A stretch of 64,000 nucleotides of DNA from Bacilli bacterium (GTDB taxonomy: Bacteria > Bacillota_I > Bacilli_A > RFN20 > CAG-826). The stretch is taken from contig JALCDB010000004.1 of assembly GCA_022641095.1 (NCBI GenBank), forward strand, positions 92,773 through 156,772, written 5' to 3'. Under the pieces are notes generated by a model. It saw only the letters and a list, made by a program, of their open reading frames with translations. It searched no databases and had not been told where the DNA came from. The position numbers and the translations under genes are program-made. Shown here piece after piece: positions 46,073-54,583 of this stretch (the first letter of the stretch is position 1; every line of letters begins with the position of its first letter).

Positions 46073-47199
46073 CTATGGCTAAGTTGAAAGTTATGACCAT
46101 CTTGGGCACAAGGCCCGAGATTATCCGTTTGTCGGAAACCATCAAGGCTTGTGATAAAGCCTTTGATCACATATTGGTTCACACGGGCCAGAATTACGCT
46201 TATGAGCTTAATGGGGTGTTCTTCAAAGAACTGGGATTAAGGAAACCGGACTATACCCTCAACTGCGTTGGCAAGAACTTAGGCGAGACGATGGGCAACG
46301 TCATCAGCAAAACCTATGACCTCATAAGCGAAATCAAACCTGACGCCATCTTGATTTTGGGCGATACAAACTCTGCTCTGTCCGCCATATCGGCCAAACG
46401 CCTTAAATGCCCTATTTTCCATATGGAGGCCGGCAACCGTTGCTGGGATTGGAACGTCGCTGAGATGACCAACAGAACGATCGTCGACCATATAAGCGAT
46501 GTCAATCTCCCTTATAGTCATGTCGCCTATGACAACCTCATTCGCGAAGGCATGCCAGCGAACAGAACATTCATAACCGGCAGCCCGATGAAAGAGGTCA
46601 TCATGGCCCACAAATCCGAAATAGACGCCTGCGATGTCGTCAAACAGATTGGCCTTAAGGACGATGACTACATCGTTGTATCGGCTCATCGCGAAGAGAA
46701 CGTGGACATCGAGGAGAAGTTCAACCGCCTCTATCCCGCTCTTAACAAGATAGCGGACGACTACAAGATGCCTGTAGTGTTCTCAGTTCATCCAAGAACC
46801 CAAAAGCAATTCGACAAGAAGGGGTTTATCCTTTCTAAATACATCCAAGACGACAAACCTTTTGGTTTTTTTGAGTACATTGCCCTTCAGAAACACGCCT
46901 ATGTCGTTCTTAGCGATTCAGGCACCCTTACGGAAGAGTCATCCATCTTGGATTTCCCAGCCGTTCTCAGTAGGACTTCGACCGAAAGGCAGGAAGGCAT
47001 AATTCATGGATCGATAGTTCAGGGCGGAGTTGATTACGAATCGATAAATGAGGCCATCAAAAAAGCCAGGTTCATCCATCGCGAGGGGCCAAAGTTATCA
47101 ATCGTTCCCGATTACGACGTGAATAACGTCTCTGAAAAAGTGGTGAACTTCATAAAAAGGTACATTTCAGTGGTGAACAAAGAAACATGGCTAAGGTGA
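46069..47199 (+). CDS. capG: UDP-N-acetylglucosamine 2-epimerase family enzyme CapG (FnlC type)
   Basis: A 376-residue non-hydrolysing 2-epimerase. It begins VMTILGTRPEIIRLSE and has FDHILVHTGQNY, LGDTNSALSAI, FHMEAGNRCWDWNVAEMTNRTIVDH (in parts), SAHREENVD, and SDSGTLTEESSIL. The EAGNRCWD sequence and length fit CapG/WbjD, which makes UDP-N-acetyl-L-fucosamine from the CapF product, rather than WecB. With capE and capF it completes the pathway. The ATG overlaps the acetyltransferase stop; an ATG at 46075 is also possible. Confidence 0.93.
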   Translation: MTMAKLKVMTILGTRPEIIRLSETIKACDKAFDHILVHTGQNYAYELNGVFFKELGLRKPDYTLNCVGKNLGETMGNVISKTYDLISEIKPDAILILGDTNSALSAISAKRLKCPIFHMEAGNRCWDWNVAEMTNRTIVDHISDVNLPYSHVAYDNLIREGMPANRTFITGSPMKEVIMAHKSEIDACDVVKQIGLKDDDYIVVSAHREENVDIEEKFNRLYPALNKIADDYKMPVVFSVHPRTQKQFDKKGFILSKYIQDDKPFGFFEYIALQKHAYVVLSDSGTLTEESSILDFPAVLSRTSTERQEGIIHGSIVQGGVDYESINEAIKKARFIHREGPKLSIVPDYDVNNVSEKVVNFIKRYISVVNKETWLR

Positions 47200-48227
47200 C
47201 TGTCGTAATACCGGTTTATAATTCTGGGAAGTACCTAAACAGACTTTTTTCGGCTCTTGATGGCCAAACATTCAAAGACTTTTCAGTAATTATCGTTTAT
47301 GACGAGTCATCTGATAATACTTTCGATATTTTGGAATTGAATCAAATTCGTGATTATCCTGTTTCAATTTTGCAAAAGAAAAAGAAAGAAGGGGTTGGCG
47401 CCGCTCGTGATTATGCCATTGATTCCGGTGCAATCAATTCAACTTATGTTTGGTTTTTGGATGCTGACGATTTTCCCCATAAAGACTTTTTGGCAAAAAT
47501 GGTTGCCTCTTCAGAACAAAACAATTCCTCAATCTCAATTTGTGGTTTCAATCGCATTGACGGCGAGAACGGCCATATCATCGCTAGAGAAATGGTCAGC
47601 AATCCAAACTTGGTTTCAAATCTTGCCGATAACACCGTTATTCCGTTAATCAACCCGGCGCCATGGAATAAACTTTTTAGGATGGACGTAATTAAGGATG
47701 CTCGTTTCATCTATCCTGGAGGAACGGGTGAAGACACTTTGTTTTTGTTAAAAGTTTTGCCGAATTGCCGTTCAATTTCTTTTGTTAACGAGGTTTTATA
47801 TAACTATTATGTAAACTTGCAGTCAGCTGTCAGCAATACAAATCAACAGCTTCTTGAGGTAACAAAAAGCGGATACATTGAAACAAAAGTTTTTTTCGAG
47901 ACTCATGGCGAAACGTATGCCCCATTCATGCCTCTTTTAGTGGCTTTTGTTTTTTTGCGTTTGGGGATTGGGGCAACAACCAGGGCATGTTTGACTTCAC
48001 CGAAGGATAAAGCAAAAATTATCAAATCAACGAAGAGCTTTCTTGATTCGAATTTTCCAACTTGGGAAAAAAATCGTTATTGGTCGTTTTCCTCTTGCGT
48101 CAAAAAAGGTTTAAAAGGAATAATGATTTGGCGTTGTCGCTATCTTTATAAAATAGGTCTTTTTGGTATTTTCGTTCGTGAGTATGGGCTATTTTCAAAA
48201 CTTTTTAAAAAAGATATTAGATGGTGA
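47187..48227 (+). CDS. Glycosyltransferase family 2 (GT2)
   Basis: A 346-residue GT-A enzyme. VVIPVYNSGKYLNRLF starts the nucleotide-binding domain, VYDESSDNT follows, GVGAARDYAID is near 70, and the metal-binding DxD appears as FLDADDFPH near 97. PAPWNKLF and GEDTLFLLK are the typical acceptor-side motifs. It probably adds one sugar of the repeat, perhaps FucNAc given its place directly after capG, which it overlaps by 13 bases. AT-rich, unlike capE-capG. Confidence 0.92.
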   Translation: MAKVTVVIPVYNSGKYLNRLFSALDGQTFKDFSVIIVYDESSDNTFDILELNQIRDYPVSILQKKKKEGVGAARDYAIDSGAINSTYVWFLDADDFPHKDFLAKMVASSEQNNSSISICGFNRIDGENGHIIAREMVSNPNLVSNLADNTVIPLINPAPWNKLFRMDVIKDARFIYPGGTGEDTLFLLKVLPNCRSISFVNEVLYNYYVNLQSAVSNTNQQLLEVTKSGYIETKVFFETHGETYAPFMPLLVAFVFLRLGIGATTRACLTSPKDKAKIIKSTKSFLDSNFPTWEKNRYWSFSSCVKKGLKGIMIWRCRYLYKIGLFGIFVREYGLFSKLFKKDIRW

Positions 48228-48728
48228 GCGTTAGTGTCGGCTGTTTAGAAGCGTGAAAAAACGTTTTTTTTCGTCAATTGGCCCACAGATTTTAAGTTCG
48301 TCTTATGCCTTGAATCATTATTAGGCTTAAGACAGTTTGATTGCGCTCTGAATTGCATTGGCGGGAAACTAGATGAAAAAACTATTATGTCAAATTATTT
48401 TGTCTTATTCGGGAAGTCATATTTAACGTCGTTCTTATCCTTTGCGATATTAATTAGGCATTGCCTATTATCTCGTCAAGATGCCTTAACTACCCTATTT
48501 TTCACATGAAAATTGGTTCACTTTATTCACAGGCAAGTGCCAAAAATACCCATCGTGTCAGAATACGGCACCGATTGGGTTTCTATAAAAGGTGCGGAAT
48601 GTATCGAAAGCACATTTCAACGGTGAATAGAGAAGTCTAATTGACGAGTTTCATTTCAAAAATTCTTGTTTTTTTGTTTCAAGTGCTATTGGTTCTTGCT
48701 TTGATTATAATTAGTTTTAGGAGTTTTT
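48228..48728. other. AT-rich intergenic region before rfbF
   Basis: About 500 bases with no supported gene. At its right end, TATAAT near 48704 and AGGAG about 5 bases before the ATG serve rfbF. Confidence 0.5.
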
Positions 48729-49502
48729 ATGAAGTTAGTAATTCTTGCTGGCGGCTATGGAACACGTCTTGGGGAAGCCACTCAACTGAAGCCAAAGCCA
48801 ATGGTTGAAATAGGCGGAAAACCCATTCTTTGGCATATCATGAGTTATTTTTCGAAATTCGGCGTTAATGAATTCATTGTTTGCGCTGGGTATAAGCAAG
48901 AAGTGATTAAGGAGTATTTTGCTAATTACGCTTTGCATAATAGCGATGTGACGTTTGACTTCTCTCGTGGAGGCAAAACGATTATTCATTCTGATGTGTC
49001 CGAACCATGGAAAGTTACTGTTGTCGATACTGGTTTGAATACGATGACTGGCGGTCGGATCAAAAGAATTAAAAACTATGTTGGGAATGAATCTTTTTTC
49101 TTAACTTACGGAGATGGCCTTTCCGACGTAAATATTAATTCTTTATTGGAATATCATAAGAGGAATAAAGGCATTTTGACCATGACGGCGGTTCAACCGG
49201 AAGGTCGTTTTGGCATTATCGATTTCGGGAAAAACGATATCGTGAAAAGCTTTCGAGAAAAGGATTCGGCCGATTCCGGATGGATAAATGGTGGCTTTAT
49301 GGTGGCTGAACCGACTGTTTTTGGTTACATTGCCGGTGATTCTACGGTTTTCGAAAGGGAACCATTGAATGAACTTGCTAATGAAGGCCAATTGTTTGCC
49401 TATCGTCACCATGGTTTTTGGCAGTGCATGGATACAATGCGCGACCATGAAAAGCTTGAATCGATTTGGAAATCTGGGAAAGCGCCCTGGGGGACTTTTT
49501 GA
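48729..49502 (+). CDS. rfbF: Glucose-1-phosphate cytidylyltransferase
   Basis: A 257-residue nucleotidyltransferase. The N-terminus LAGGYGTRLGEATQLKPKPM is the CTP-binding signature of RfbF/DdhA, followed by EIGGKPILWHIM, TYGDGLSDVNI, QPEGRFGIIDF and a C-terminal FWQCMDTMRDHEKLE. It makes CDP-glucose. AGGAG precedes the ATG. It starts a five-gene operon (rfbF, rfbG, SDR, RfbC-like, GT-like) with gaps of 3 bases or overlaps. Confidence 0.96.
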   Translation: MKLVILAGGYGTRLGEATQLKPKPMVEIGGKPILWHIMSYFSKFGVNEFIVCAGYKQEVIKEYFANYALHNSDVTFDFSRGGKTIIHSDVSEPWKVTVVDTGLNTMTGGRIKRIKNYVGNESFFLTYGDGLSDVNINSLLEYHKRNKGILTMTAVQPEGRFGIIDFGKNDIVKSFREKDSADSGWINGGFMVAEPTVFGYIAGDSTVFEREPLNELANEGQLFAYRHHGFWQCMDTMRDHEKLESIWKSGKAPWGTF

Positions 49503-49505
49503 GAA

Positions 49506-50573
49506 ATGCTGGATTTTTACGAGGGCAAGACGGTTTTAGTTACTGGGGATACCGGATTTAAGGGGTCTTGGCTCTGTGAAATTCTTTCTTTGGCTGGGGC
49601 GAAAGTTATTGGTTATGCTCTTCAGCCGCCTACGGAACCCTCTCTTTTTAACATTCTTGGTCTTGCGGATAGAATCACTAGTGTGATTGGCGACGTTCGC
49701 GATTATCGGAAACTGGAAAAAGTCGTTAATGACTATAGACCACAAATTGTTTTTCATTTGGCCGCTCAACCAATTGTGTTGGAATCATACAAAAATCCGC
49801 GCGATACATATGAGATTAATGTTATGGGGACTGTAAATATTTTGGAGGCAATTCGGAAAGCGAATTGCGTTCGTTCGTTTTTAAATGTTACAACTGATAA
49901 GGTTTACGAAAACAAGGATTTCCGGAACCACCCATTTAAAGAAGACGAGAAATTAGACGGTTTTGATCCTTATTCAAATTCAAAAAGTTGTTCCGAACTT
50001 GTCACGCATTCTTATCGGCGTTCTTTTTTTACGAATTCCAATACGGCTATTTCTACCGCTAGAGCCGGTAATGTTATTGGCGGTGGCGATTTTTCAATAG
50101 ACCGAATTATTCCCGATTGCGTGAGAGCTGCGGTTTCGCATCGGCCAATTAAAGTAAGGAATCGCTTTTCAACGCGTCCTTATCAATTTGTCCTAGAGCC
50201 TTTGTTTGCTTATCTTTTGATTGCGGAAAAACAATTCTTCGATGAGTCTTTCTCTGGCTATTATAACATTGGACCTGATTCGGTTGATGCGCTCACGACT
50301 GGTAAATTAGTTCAACTTTTTTGTGATATTTGGGGCGAGGGTTCTGTTTGGACTGATAGTACTATTCCAAATGCCCCCCACGAAGCAGGGTTCTTGTCTC
50401 TCGACAATTCATTAATGAGAAAAGTTTTCGCTTGGGATCCGATTTATCACATTAAGGACGCTATTAGGCTCACCGTTCAATGGTCGAAGGGGTATTACAA
50501 TGATGGGTTGAGTGCGGCAAAAGAAATTACCGACAAACAAATACATGAGTATTCCGCGGTTTTTGGAAAATGA
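49506..50573 (+). CDS. rfbG: CDP-glucose 4,6-dehydratase
   Basis: A 355-residue SDR. VTGDTGFKGSWLCE is diagnostic for RfbG/DdhB, with HLAAQPIVLESYKNPRDTYE, VTTDKVYEN (the Thr-Asp of dehydratases), YSNSKSCSE (Tyr-x-x-x-Lys), RAGNVIGGGDF and RPYQFVLEPLFAYL. It converts CDP-glucose to CDP-4-dehydro-6-deoxyglucose. It overlaps the next gene as ATGA. Confidence 0.96.
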   Translation: MLDFYEGKTVLVTGDTGFKGSWLCEILSLAGAKVIGYALQPPTEPSLFNILGLADRITSVIGDVRDYRKLEKVVNDYRPQIVFHLAAQPIVLESYKNPRDTYEINVMGTVNILEAIRKANCVRSFLNVTTDKVYENKDFRNHPFKEDEKLDGFDPYSNSKSCSELVTHSYRRSFFTNSNTAISTARAGNVIGGGDFSIDRIIPDCVRAAVSHRPIKVRNRFSTRPYQFVLEPLFAYLLIAEKQFFDESFSGYYNIGPDSVDALTTGKLVQLFCDIWGEGSVWTDSTIPNAPHEAGFLSLDNSLMRKVFAWDPIYHIKDAIRLTVQWSKGYYNDGLSAAKEITDKQIHEYSAVFGK

Positions 50574-51487
50574 AGGCAATTGTTACTGGCGCCAATGGTT
50601 TCATTGGTTCCAATTTAATTAAGAATCTTCTCAATCATGGTTACCAGGTTTTGGCGATTGATGTTTGCGAAAAGCCAAAACGAATCGATTTGTCAAATTC
50701 TGGTATTATTTATTATCAGCATTCCGTTGAAGACATTTCATTTTTGACGAAGGTTGTTTCTCATGGCGAATACCCTTTATTTTTTCATTTTGCTTGGCGC
50801 GGATCGGCAGGAAGCGAAAGAGGCGATGAAAAAATCCAATTAGATAATGTTTCACAGGCTGTTAAGTGTTTGCGAACCGCGGCTGAGATTGGTGTGGAAA
50901 AATTTGTTTTTTCCAGTTCAATTGCAGAACTTGAGACTAAAAGGCTCATTTATCAAGACGGAACGGCCCCTGACCCTCATTTTATATATGGCGCCGCTAA
51001 AGCGGCTTGTCATGAGATCATGAAGCCGATTGCCAATTCAATTGGAATTGGACTAGTTTGGACTTACATAACGAATTCATATGGCGTGGGGGATCCAACT
51101 GTTAGGTTTCTGAACACAACGCTCAGGAAGATGATCCATGGCGAAAATATTTCTTTTACTTCAGGCATCCAGAATTATGATTTTGTGTATATTGACGATG
51201 TGATCAATGCGTTCAGACTTATTGGTGAAAAAGGGGTTCCGAATAAAGCCTATTTAATCGGAAGCGGCGAGGCAAAACCGTTAAGGGATTTTCTACAAGA
51301 TGTCATTGATATAGTGAAGCCAAGTTCTGAGATATCTTTTGGTAACGTTCCGTATACTGGCGTTCAGACGCCTTTGGAAGCATTTTCAATCGATTCAATT
51401 TCGAGAGATTGCGGTTTTGCTCCATTAGTTTCGTTTCGTAAAGGCATTAAACTAGTGTACGATTGGCTGAAGGAAACCGAAAAATGA
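50570..51487 (+). CDS. NAD(P)-dependent epimerase/reductase acting in the CDP-deoxysugar pathway
   Basis: A 305-residue extended SDR with VTGANGFIGSNLI, FFHFAWRGSAG, FSSSIAELE, the Tyr-x-x-x-Lys pair YGAAK and DFVYIDDVINAF. It has neither Thr-Asp nor Ser-Ser-Glu at the dehydratase position, so it is more likely a 4-ketoreductase or epimerase. Its place after rfbG and before an RfbC-like epimerase suggests that it reduces the keto sugar made by RfbG. It is a paralogue of the SDR at 34694-35632. Confidence 0.85.
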   Translation: MKAIVTGANGFIGSNLIKNLLNHGYQVLAIDVCEKPKRIDLSNSGIIYYQHSVEDISFLTKVVSHGEYPLFFHFAWRGSAGSERGDEKIQLDNVSQAVKCLRTAAEIGVEKFVFSSSIAELETKRLIYQDGTAPDPHFIYGAAKAACHEIMKPIANSIGIGLVWTYITNSYGVGDPTVRFLNTTLRKMIHGENISFTSGIQNYDFVYIDDVINAFRLIGEKGVPNKAYLIGSGEAKPLRDFLQDVIDIVKPSSEISFGNVPYTGVQTPLEAFSIDSISRDCGFAPLVSFRKGIKLVYDWLKETEK

Positions 51488-52047
51488 CGAAATTTTATTT
51501 TAAAAAATTACCGCTCGAAGGAGCTTTTTTGATTACACCGTTTTCTGCTCCCGATCTTCGTGGATCGTTTATCAAAGATTATTCGAAAGAAGCCTTTATG
51601 CAAAACGGAATCGATTACAATTTGGAAGAGGTTTTTTATACCGTCTCCCATAAAGGGGTAATTAGGGCCATCCATTTTCAAAGAGTGAAACAGCAACCGA
51701 AACTCGTTCGCTGTGTTTCGGGACATGTTTTTGACGTTATCGTTGATTTGCGTCGTGATTCAAAAACTTTTAAAAAATGGATGGGATTTGACCTTACAGG
51801 AGAGAACATGAAAGAGATTCTTGTGCCTGCCGGATTTGGTCATGGCTATCTCGTTTTTGAGGACTCAATCGTATCTTATAAATGCGCTGCAAAGTTTGAT
51901 GGAGAATACGATTCAGGGATTATTTGGAATGATAAAACCCTAAACGTTAGTTGGCCTTTGGACAAATTGGATGGCGCCCCATTGATTCTTTCTGATAAAG
52001 ATAAGCATCTTATGACATTCGAACAATTTTTGCGGGTAAAGTTTTGA
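51484..52047 (+). CDS. RfbC-like sugar-nucleotide 3,5- (or 3-) epimerase
   Basis: A 187-residue cupin epimerase. FSAPDLRGSFIKDY, FYTVSHKGVIRAIHFQR (catalytic His), VRCVSGHVFDVIVDLRRDS, VPAGFGHGYLV and KCAAKFDGEYDSGIIWND are the family blocks. Most relatives act on dTDP-4-dehydro-6-deoxyglucose; the operon here supplies a CDP substrate, and no dTDP genes (rfbA, rfbB) are present in the window. Start at 51484 overlaps the SDR stop. Confidence 0.9.
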   Translation: MTKFYFKKLPLEGAFLITPFSAPDLRGSFIKDYSKEAFMQNGIDYNLEEVFYTVSHKGVIRAIHFQRVKQQPKLVRCVSGHVFDVIVDLRRDSKTFKKWMGFDLTGENMKEILVPAGFGHGYLVFEDSIVSYKCAAKFDGEYDSGIIWNDKTLNVSWPLDKLDGAPLILSDKDKHLMTFEQFLRVKF

Positions 52048-52847
52048 TGGACGATTTGTCAACAGTGATCATCGGGTATGACTCTGACGCGGATATTTGG
52101 CCTGTATTTAATCGTTCTTTTTCCGATCATTGGGCAAACGACCAGTATTCAACGGTCTTTGTATCAATCACTAAAAGAAACCGTGATTTTGCCTTCGGCT
52201 CTGTTACCACCGATGGCGATAAGTCATTTTCTGGTCGTTTGCAAAAAGGATTAGATAGCGTACATGGCGAATTCGTTTTGCTTTTGCTCCACGATTATTG
52301 GCTTTATGACACTCCAAAGTCTTCAGATTTAAACCGTTTCTGCGTTTTTATGAAGGAGAGCAAAGTTGATTATCTTCAGCTCGGAACAATGATGGAAAAT
52401 AAATTGAAAGGAAAAAAGACCTCTTTTCCTGGTTATTGTTTTGTTCCTCCGAAACGTCGTTACCGCTTGAATTTACAGCAAGGCATTTGGAGGAAAAGTT
52501 TTCTTCAAAAACTCATTAGCGAGCATTCGTTTGATTCCACATGGGATTTTGAAGTCTTCTTTATGAACGATGAAAATGGCAAGCGCATATCTGAGAATGC
52601 GAAAGTTTTTTTTCCAATTGGATACACGTTCCCAACTGCAAACGGATTAGAAAAAGGGCAAGTTTGCTATCAAGCTCAAATTAAAATCCCAAACAGTTAT
52701 TTATATCAACTTTCCAGTCGTTCTTTTGAAACAAAAAAAGAATATAAGAAACGTCATCGTTTTGATGGCGTTTCCTTTCCGAATTGGTTACGCAGTTTTG
52801 CCAAATCAATTGGTCGCTTTCTTGGGCGTAAATATTATTCCAATTGA
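52047..52847 (+). CDS. Putative glycosyltransferase (unclassified)
   Basis: A 266-residue soluble protein. The pattern VIIGYDSDADIWPVF, VFVSITKRNRDFAFG, GRLQKGLDSVHGEFVLLLLHDYWL (in parts), then LQQGIWRKSFLQKL and WDFEVFFMND, resembles small glycosyltransferases of enteric O-antigen clusters in which LLLxDD is replaced by LLLLHDYW. Assignment to a numbered family is not possible by eye. The ATG overlaps the stop of the RfbC-like gene (TGATG). Last gene of the polysaccharide locus on the right. Confidence 0.65.
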   Translation: MDDLSTVIIGYDSDADIWPVFNRSFSDHWANDQYSTVFVSITKRNRDFAFGSVTTDGDKSFSGRLQKGLDSVHGEFVLLLLHDYWLYDTPKSSDLNRFCVFMKESKVDYLQLGTMMENKLKGKKTSFPGYCFVPPKRRYRLNLQQGIWRKSFLQKLISEHSFDSTWDFEVFFMNDENGKRISENAKVFFPIGYTFPTANGLEKGQVCYQAQIKIPNSYLYQLSSRSFETKKEYKKRHRFDGVSFPNWLRSFAKSIGRFLGRKYYSN

Positions 52848-53276
52848 TTGGTAACTATAACGAATTTTCTTTCCTTTAACTAGCCCATCTGTCAAATCTT
52901 TTTTGCCGTTTTTCAGCAATGTGCTTAAGCGAATATAAGTACCATTCATGATTAATTCCAGCACCTTATTTATCATTTCTGTTGCCTAACTCCGGTGTAT
53001 CCTATTTTTTATAATTTCAGACTTAAAAACCTAACGCCATTGGCAATGAACATATGGGGAATAGGAAGCGCCTTTGAAAATCCGTGATGTTGAGGCCGTT
53101 CCGCGCATTCCTAAAAAACTTAATATTCGTATTATGGACGAGAAGATAAAACGGTCAACACTATATTTTGGAGAAGGGCTTGATCATCTTGGCAAACTCA
53201 ATTATTGGGGATTGTCACTAAAGTTAAGAAAAGAAGGTTCAGAAGACGTCTTTCAAAATAAAGCATTACAATAATG
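52848..53276. other. AT-rich intergenic region right of the polysaccharide locus
   Basis: About 430 bases. A 66-codon frame from a TTG at 53074 has no ribosome site and no recognisable product; it is not called. AT content falls sharply after about 53,280. Confidence 0.45.
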
Positions 53277-53376
53277 TTGCCAAAGGTGGAGATTGAGCGT
53301 GCGACCACGGCGCGTTGAAGCTATGGGCTTCAGCGGAGTAGGCGTTCTAGGAGTCGCTCTCCTAGTTGGCAATGGA
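53277..53376 (+). ncRNA. Candidate structured RNA with closed multi-helix junction
   Basis: TTGCCAA (53277-53283) and TTGGCAA (53366-53372) close a 96-base region. Inside, a 9-pair hairpin (53313-53321 with 53327-53335, loop TATGG, one G-T pair) and a 7-pair hairpin (CTAGGAG 53347-53353 with CTCCTAG 53359-53365, loop TCGCT) are evident, and GTGG (53286-53289) can pair with CCAC (53305-53308). The second hairpin abuts the closing helix. A perfect terminator follows directly. No known RNA family was recognised. No tRNA T-loop or D-loop consensus is present. Confidence 0.55.
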
Positions 53377-53407
53377 AAAGCACCGATAATAATTCGGTGC
53401 TTTTTTG
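53377..53407 (+). terminator. Strong intrinsic terminator after the candidate RNA
   Basis: AAAGCACCGA (53377-53386) pairs perfectly with TCGGTGCTTT (53394-53403) around a 7-base loop, followed by a T-run. The nearest upstream protein gene ends 530 bases away, so it more likely ends the small RNA. Confidence 0.85.
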
Positions 53408-53604
53408 TATTTCGATTGTTTTGGCAGCTTGATTTCAGCCCCCTCGTTTGCGCGCTAAGAATTGGTTGGCACGTTAAAACTCTTTTTCAAGTTCGTAAAG
53501 TGAAGAGCAACGTTTTTGACTAATCCGCTTGAACTTTGGACGGCATTCCGCGGAAAACGGCGTCCACAAACCATTCGCTCTTCTTTCTTCCTGCGATTTG
53601 GATA

Positions 53605-53610
53605 GATAAT
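53605..53610 (+). promoter_or_regulatory. -10 box six bases before the XRE regulator start
   Basis: GATAAT at 53605-53610, then 6 bases, then the ATG at 53617. Transcription would begin at or next to the start codon. Confidence 0.5.
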
Positions 53611-53616
53611 TAGGTA

Positions 53617-54471
53617 ATGGACAAAGCCAAAGTCGGTAACTTCATTTACTCCCTTCGCAAGGAGAAGCATATTTCTCAGGGCCAACTGGGAATTCTTTTG
53701 GGCGTTACCAACAAAGCGGTCTCCAAATGGGAAAACGGCAACAACCAGCCGGAAGTGGCCATGCTCTATAAGCTTTCGGAAGTGCTAGGCGTAAGCGTCG
53801 ACGAGTTGGCCAAAGGCGAACGTGCTGCCCCCAAAAGCGAGTCTTCTTTGCGGCAAGAGAACGCCGCCCTGACAAAGCGCTTGGCCCAAGCCGAACGCGA
53901 GGAGGCCACATCGGAACGGAAGTTCTTCTTCGTGGATCTTTATCTTTACACCGTGGTGTCGCTGTTCTTCCTGTTCCTATATCTATCGATGTATTCGTTC
54001 ATTAGTTTTGGCGGTGGCTTTTGGCCGAACCTTCTGTCTGGATTAGCCTGTTATTGGATTGTTCCGACCCTTCTTTTCGTGGGGATCGTGACGGGGGCCA
54101 AGCTTCTTGAACGCGTCATCAAGACCACCAGTCCGGTCCTTCCCATCGTCTTATTGACCTTTTTCCCTCTTTCCATCGCCTTCTTCATCACCGCCGGCGT
54201 CGTCCTCTCGATCCCCCTTATGGTCAAAGCCAAAAAAATCTGTTTCAATCCGGCCTACCATTCCTTCGAAAAAGACAAGCCGATCGTCTATAGATACCTC
54301 ATTTCCCTTTTGGCTATTTTTATCGTGGCTGCGTTGACGCTTCTGTTCTTCGGGCTCTATCACGGAACCGATCCCCTTTTCACGCTTGTTTACGTTCCGT
54401 TGCTGTTCTTGTTTTTGGCGGGTGACACCATCGTTTTTGGGGTTTTTGCCTCAAAACGGGGGATTTTTTAG
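53617..54471 (+). CDS. XRE-family HTH regulator with C-terminal membrane domain
   Basis: A 284-residue protein. Residues 1-62 are a Cro/CI-type helix-turn-helix (SLRKEKHISQGQLGILLGVTNKAVSKWE in parts; GNNQPEVAMLYKLSEVLGV). A short coiled coil (LRQENAALTKRLAQAEREEA) follows, then six or so membrane helices from residue about 105 to the end. Membrane-tethered HTH proteins of this type often control adjacent transporter genes and may sense membrane stress. The ABC transporter genes follow 112 bases downstream. No Shine-Dalgarno is evident, in line with a leaderless transcript. Confidence 0.87.
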   Translation: MDKAKVGNFIYSLRKEKHISQGQLGILLGVTNKAVSKWENGNNQPEVAMLYKLSEVLGVSVDELAKGERAAPKSESSLRQENAALTKRLAQAEREEATSERKFFFVDLYLYTVVSLFFLFLYLSMYSFISFGGGFWPNLLSGLACYWIVPTLLFVGIVTGAKLLERVIKTTSPVLPIVLLTFFPLSIAFFITAGVVLSIPLMVKAKKICFNPAYHSFEKDKPIVYRYLISLLAIFIVAALTLLFFGLYHGTDPLFTLVYVPLLFLFLAGDTIVFGVFASKRGIF

Positions 54472-54503
54472 TCGATTCTCGCTCGACTTTTGAAAGTTCT
54501 AGT

Positions 54504-54509
54504 TATAAT
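54504..54509 (+). promoter_or_regulatory. -10 box of the ABC transporter operon
   Basis: TATAAT at 54504-54509; the -35 is poorly conserved. AAGGAG lies at 54568-54573 before the ATG at 54584. The leader of about 65 bases contains a short GGCAA/TTGCC stem. Confidence 0.5.
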
Positions 54510-54583
54510 CGGCACTTTTTGAGGCAACCCTCTTGCCGGCCTTTTCTTTCTGCCTATAGTTGGCCCCAAGGAGAAAACGAAAA

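Noticed and set aside
28454-52847. Gram-negative LPS O-antigen locus
   Set aside because: The glycan genes resemble O-antigen sets, but there is no lipid A, heptose or Lpt gene and the flanks are Firmicute; a capsule or wall-linked polymer is more likely.
53074-53274. 66-codon frame upstream of the candidate RNA
   Set aside because: TTG start, no ribosome site, no recognisable product.
53277-53372. tRNA gene
   Set aside because: The 7-pair closing helix looks like an acceptor stem, but the T-loop and D-loop consensus are missing, the middle hairpin has a 5-base loop and the last has 7 pairs.
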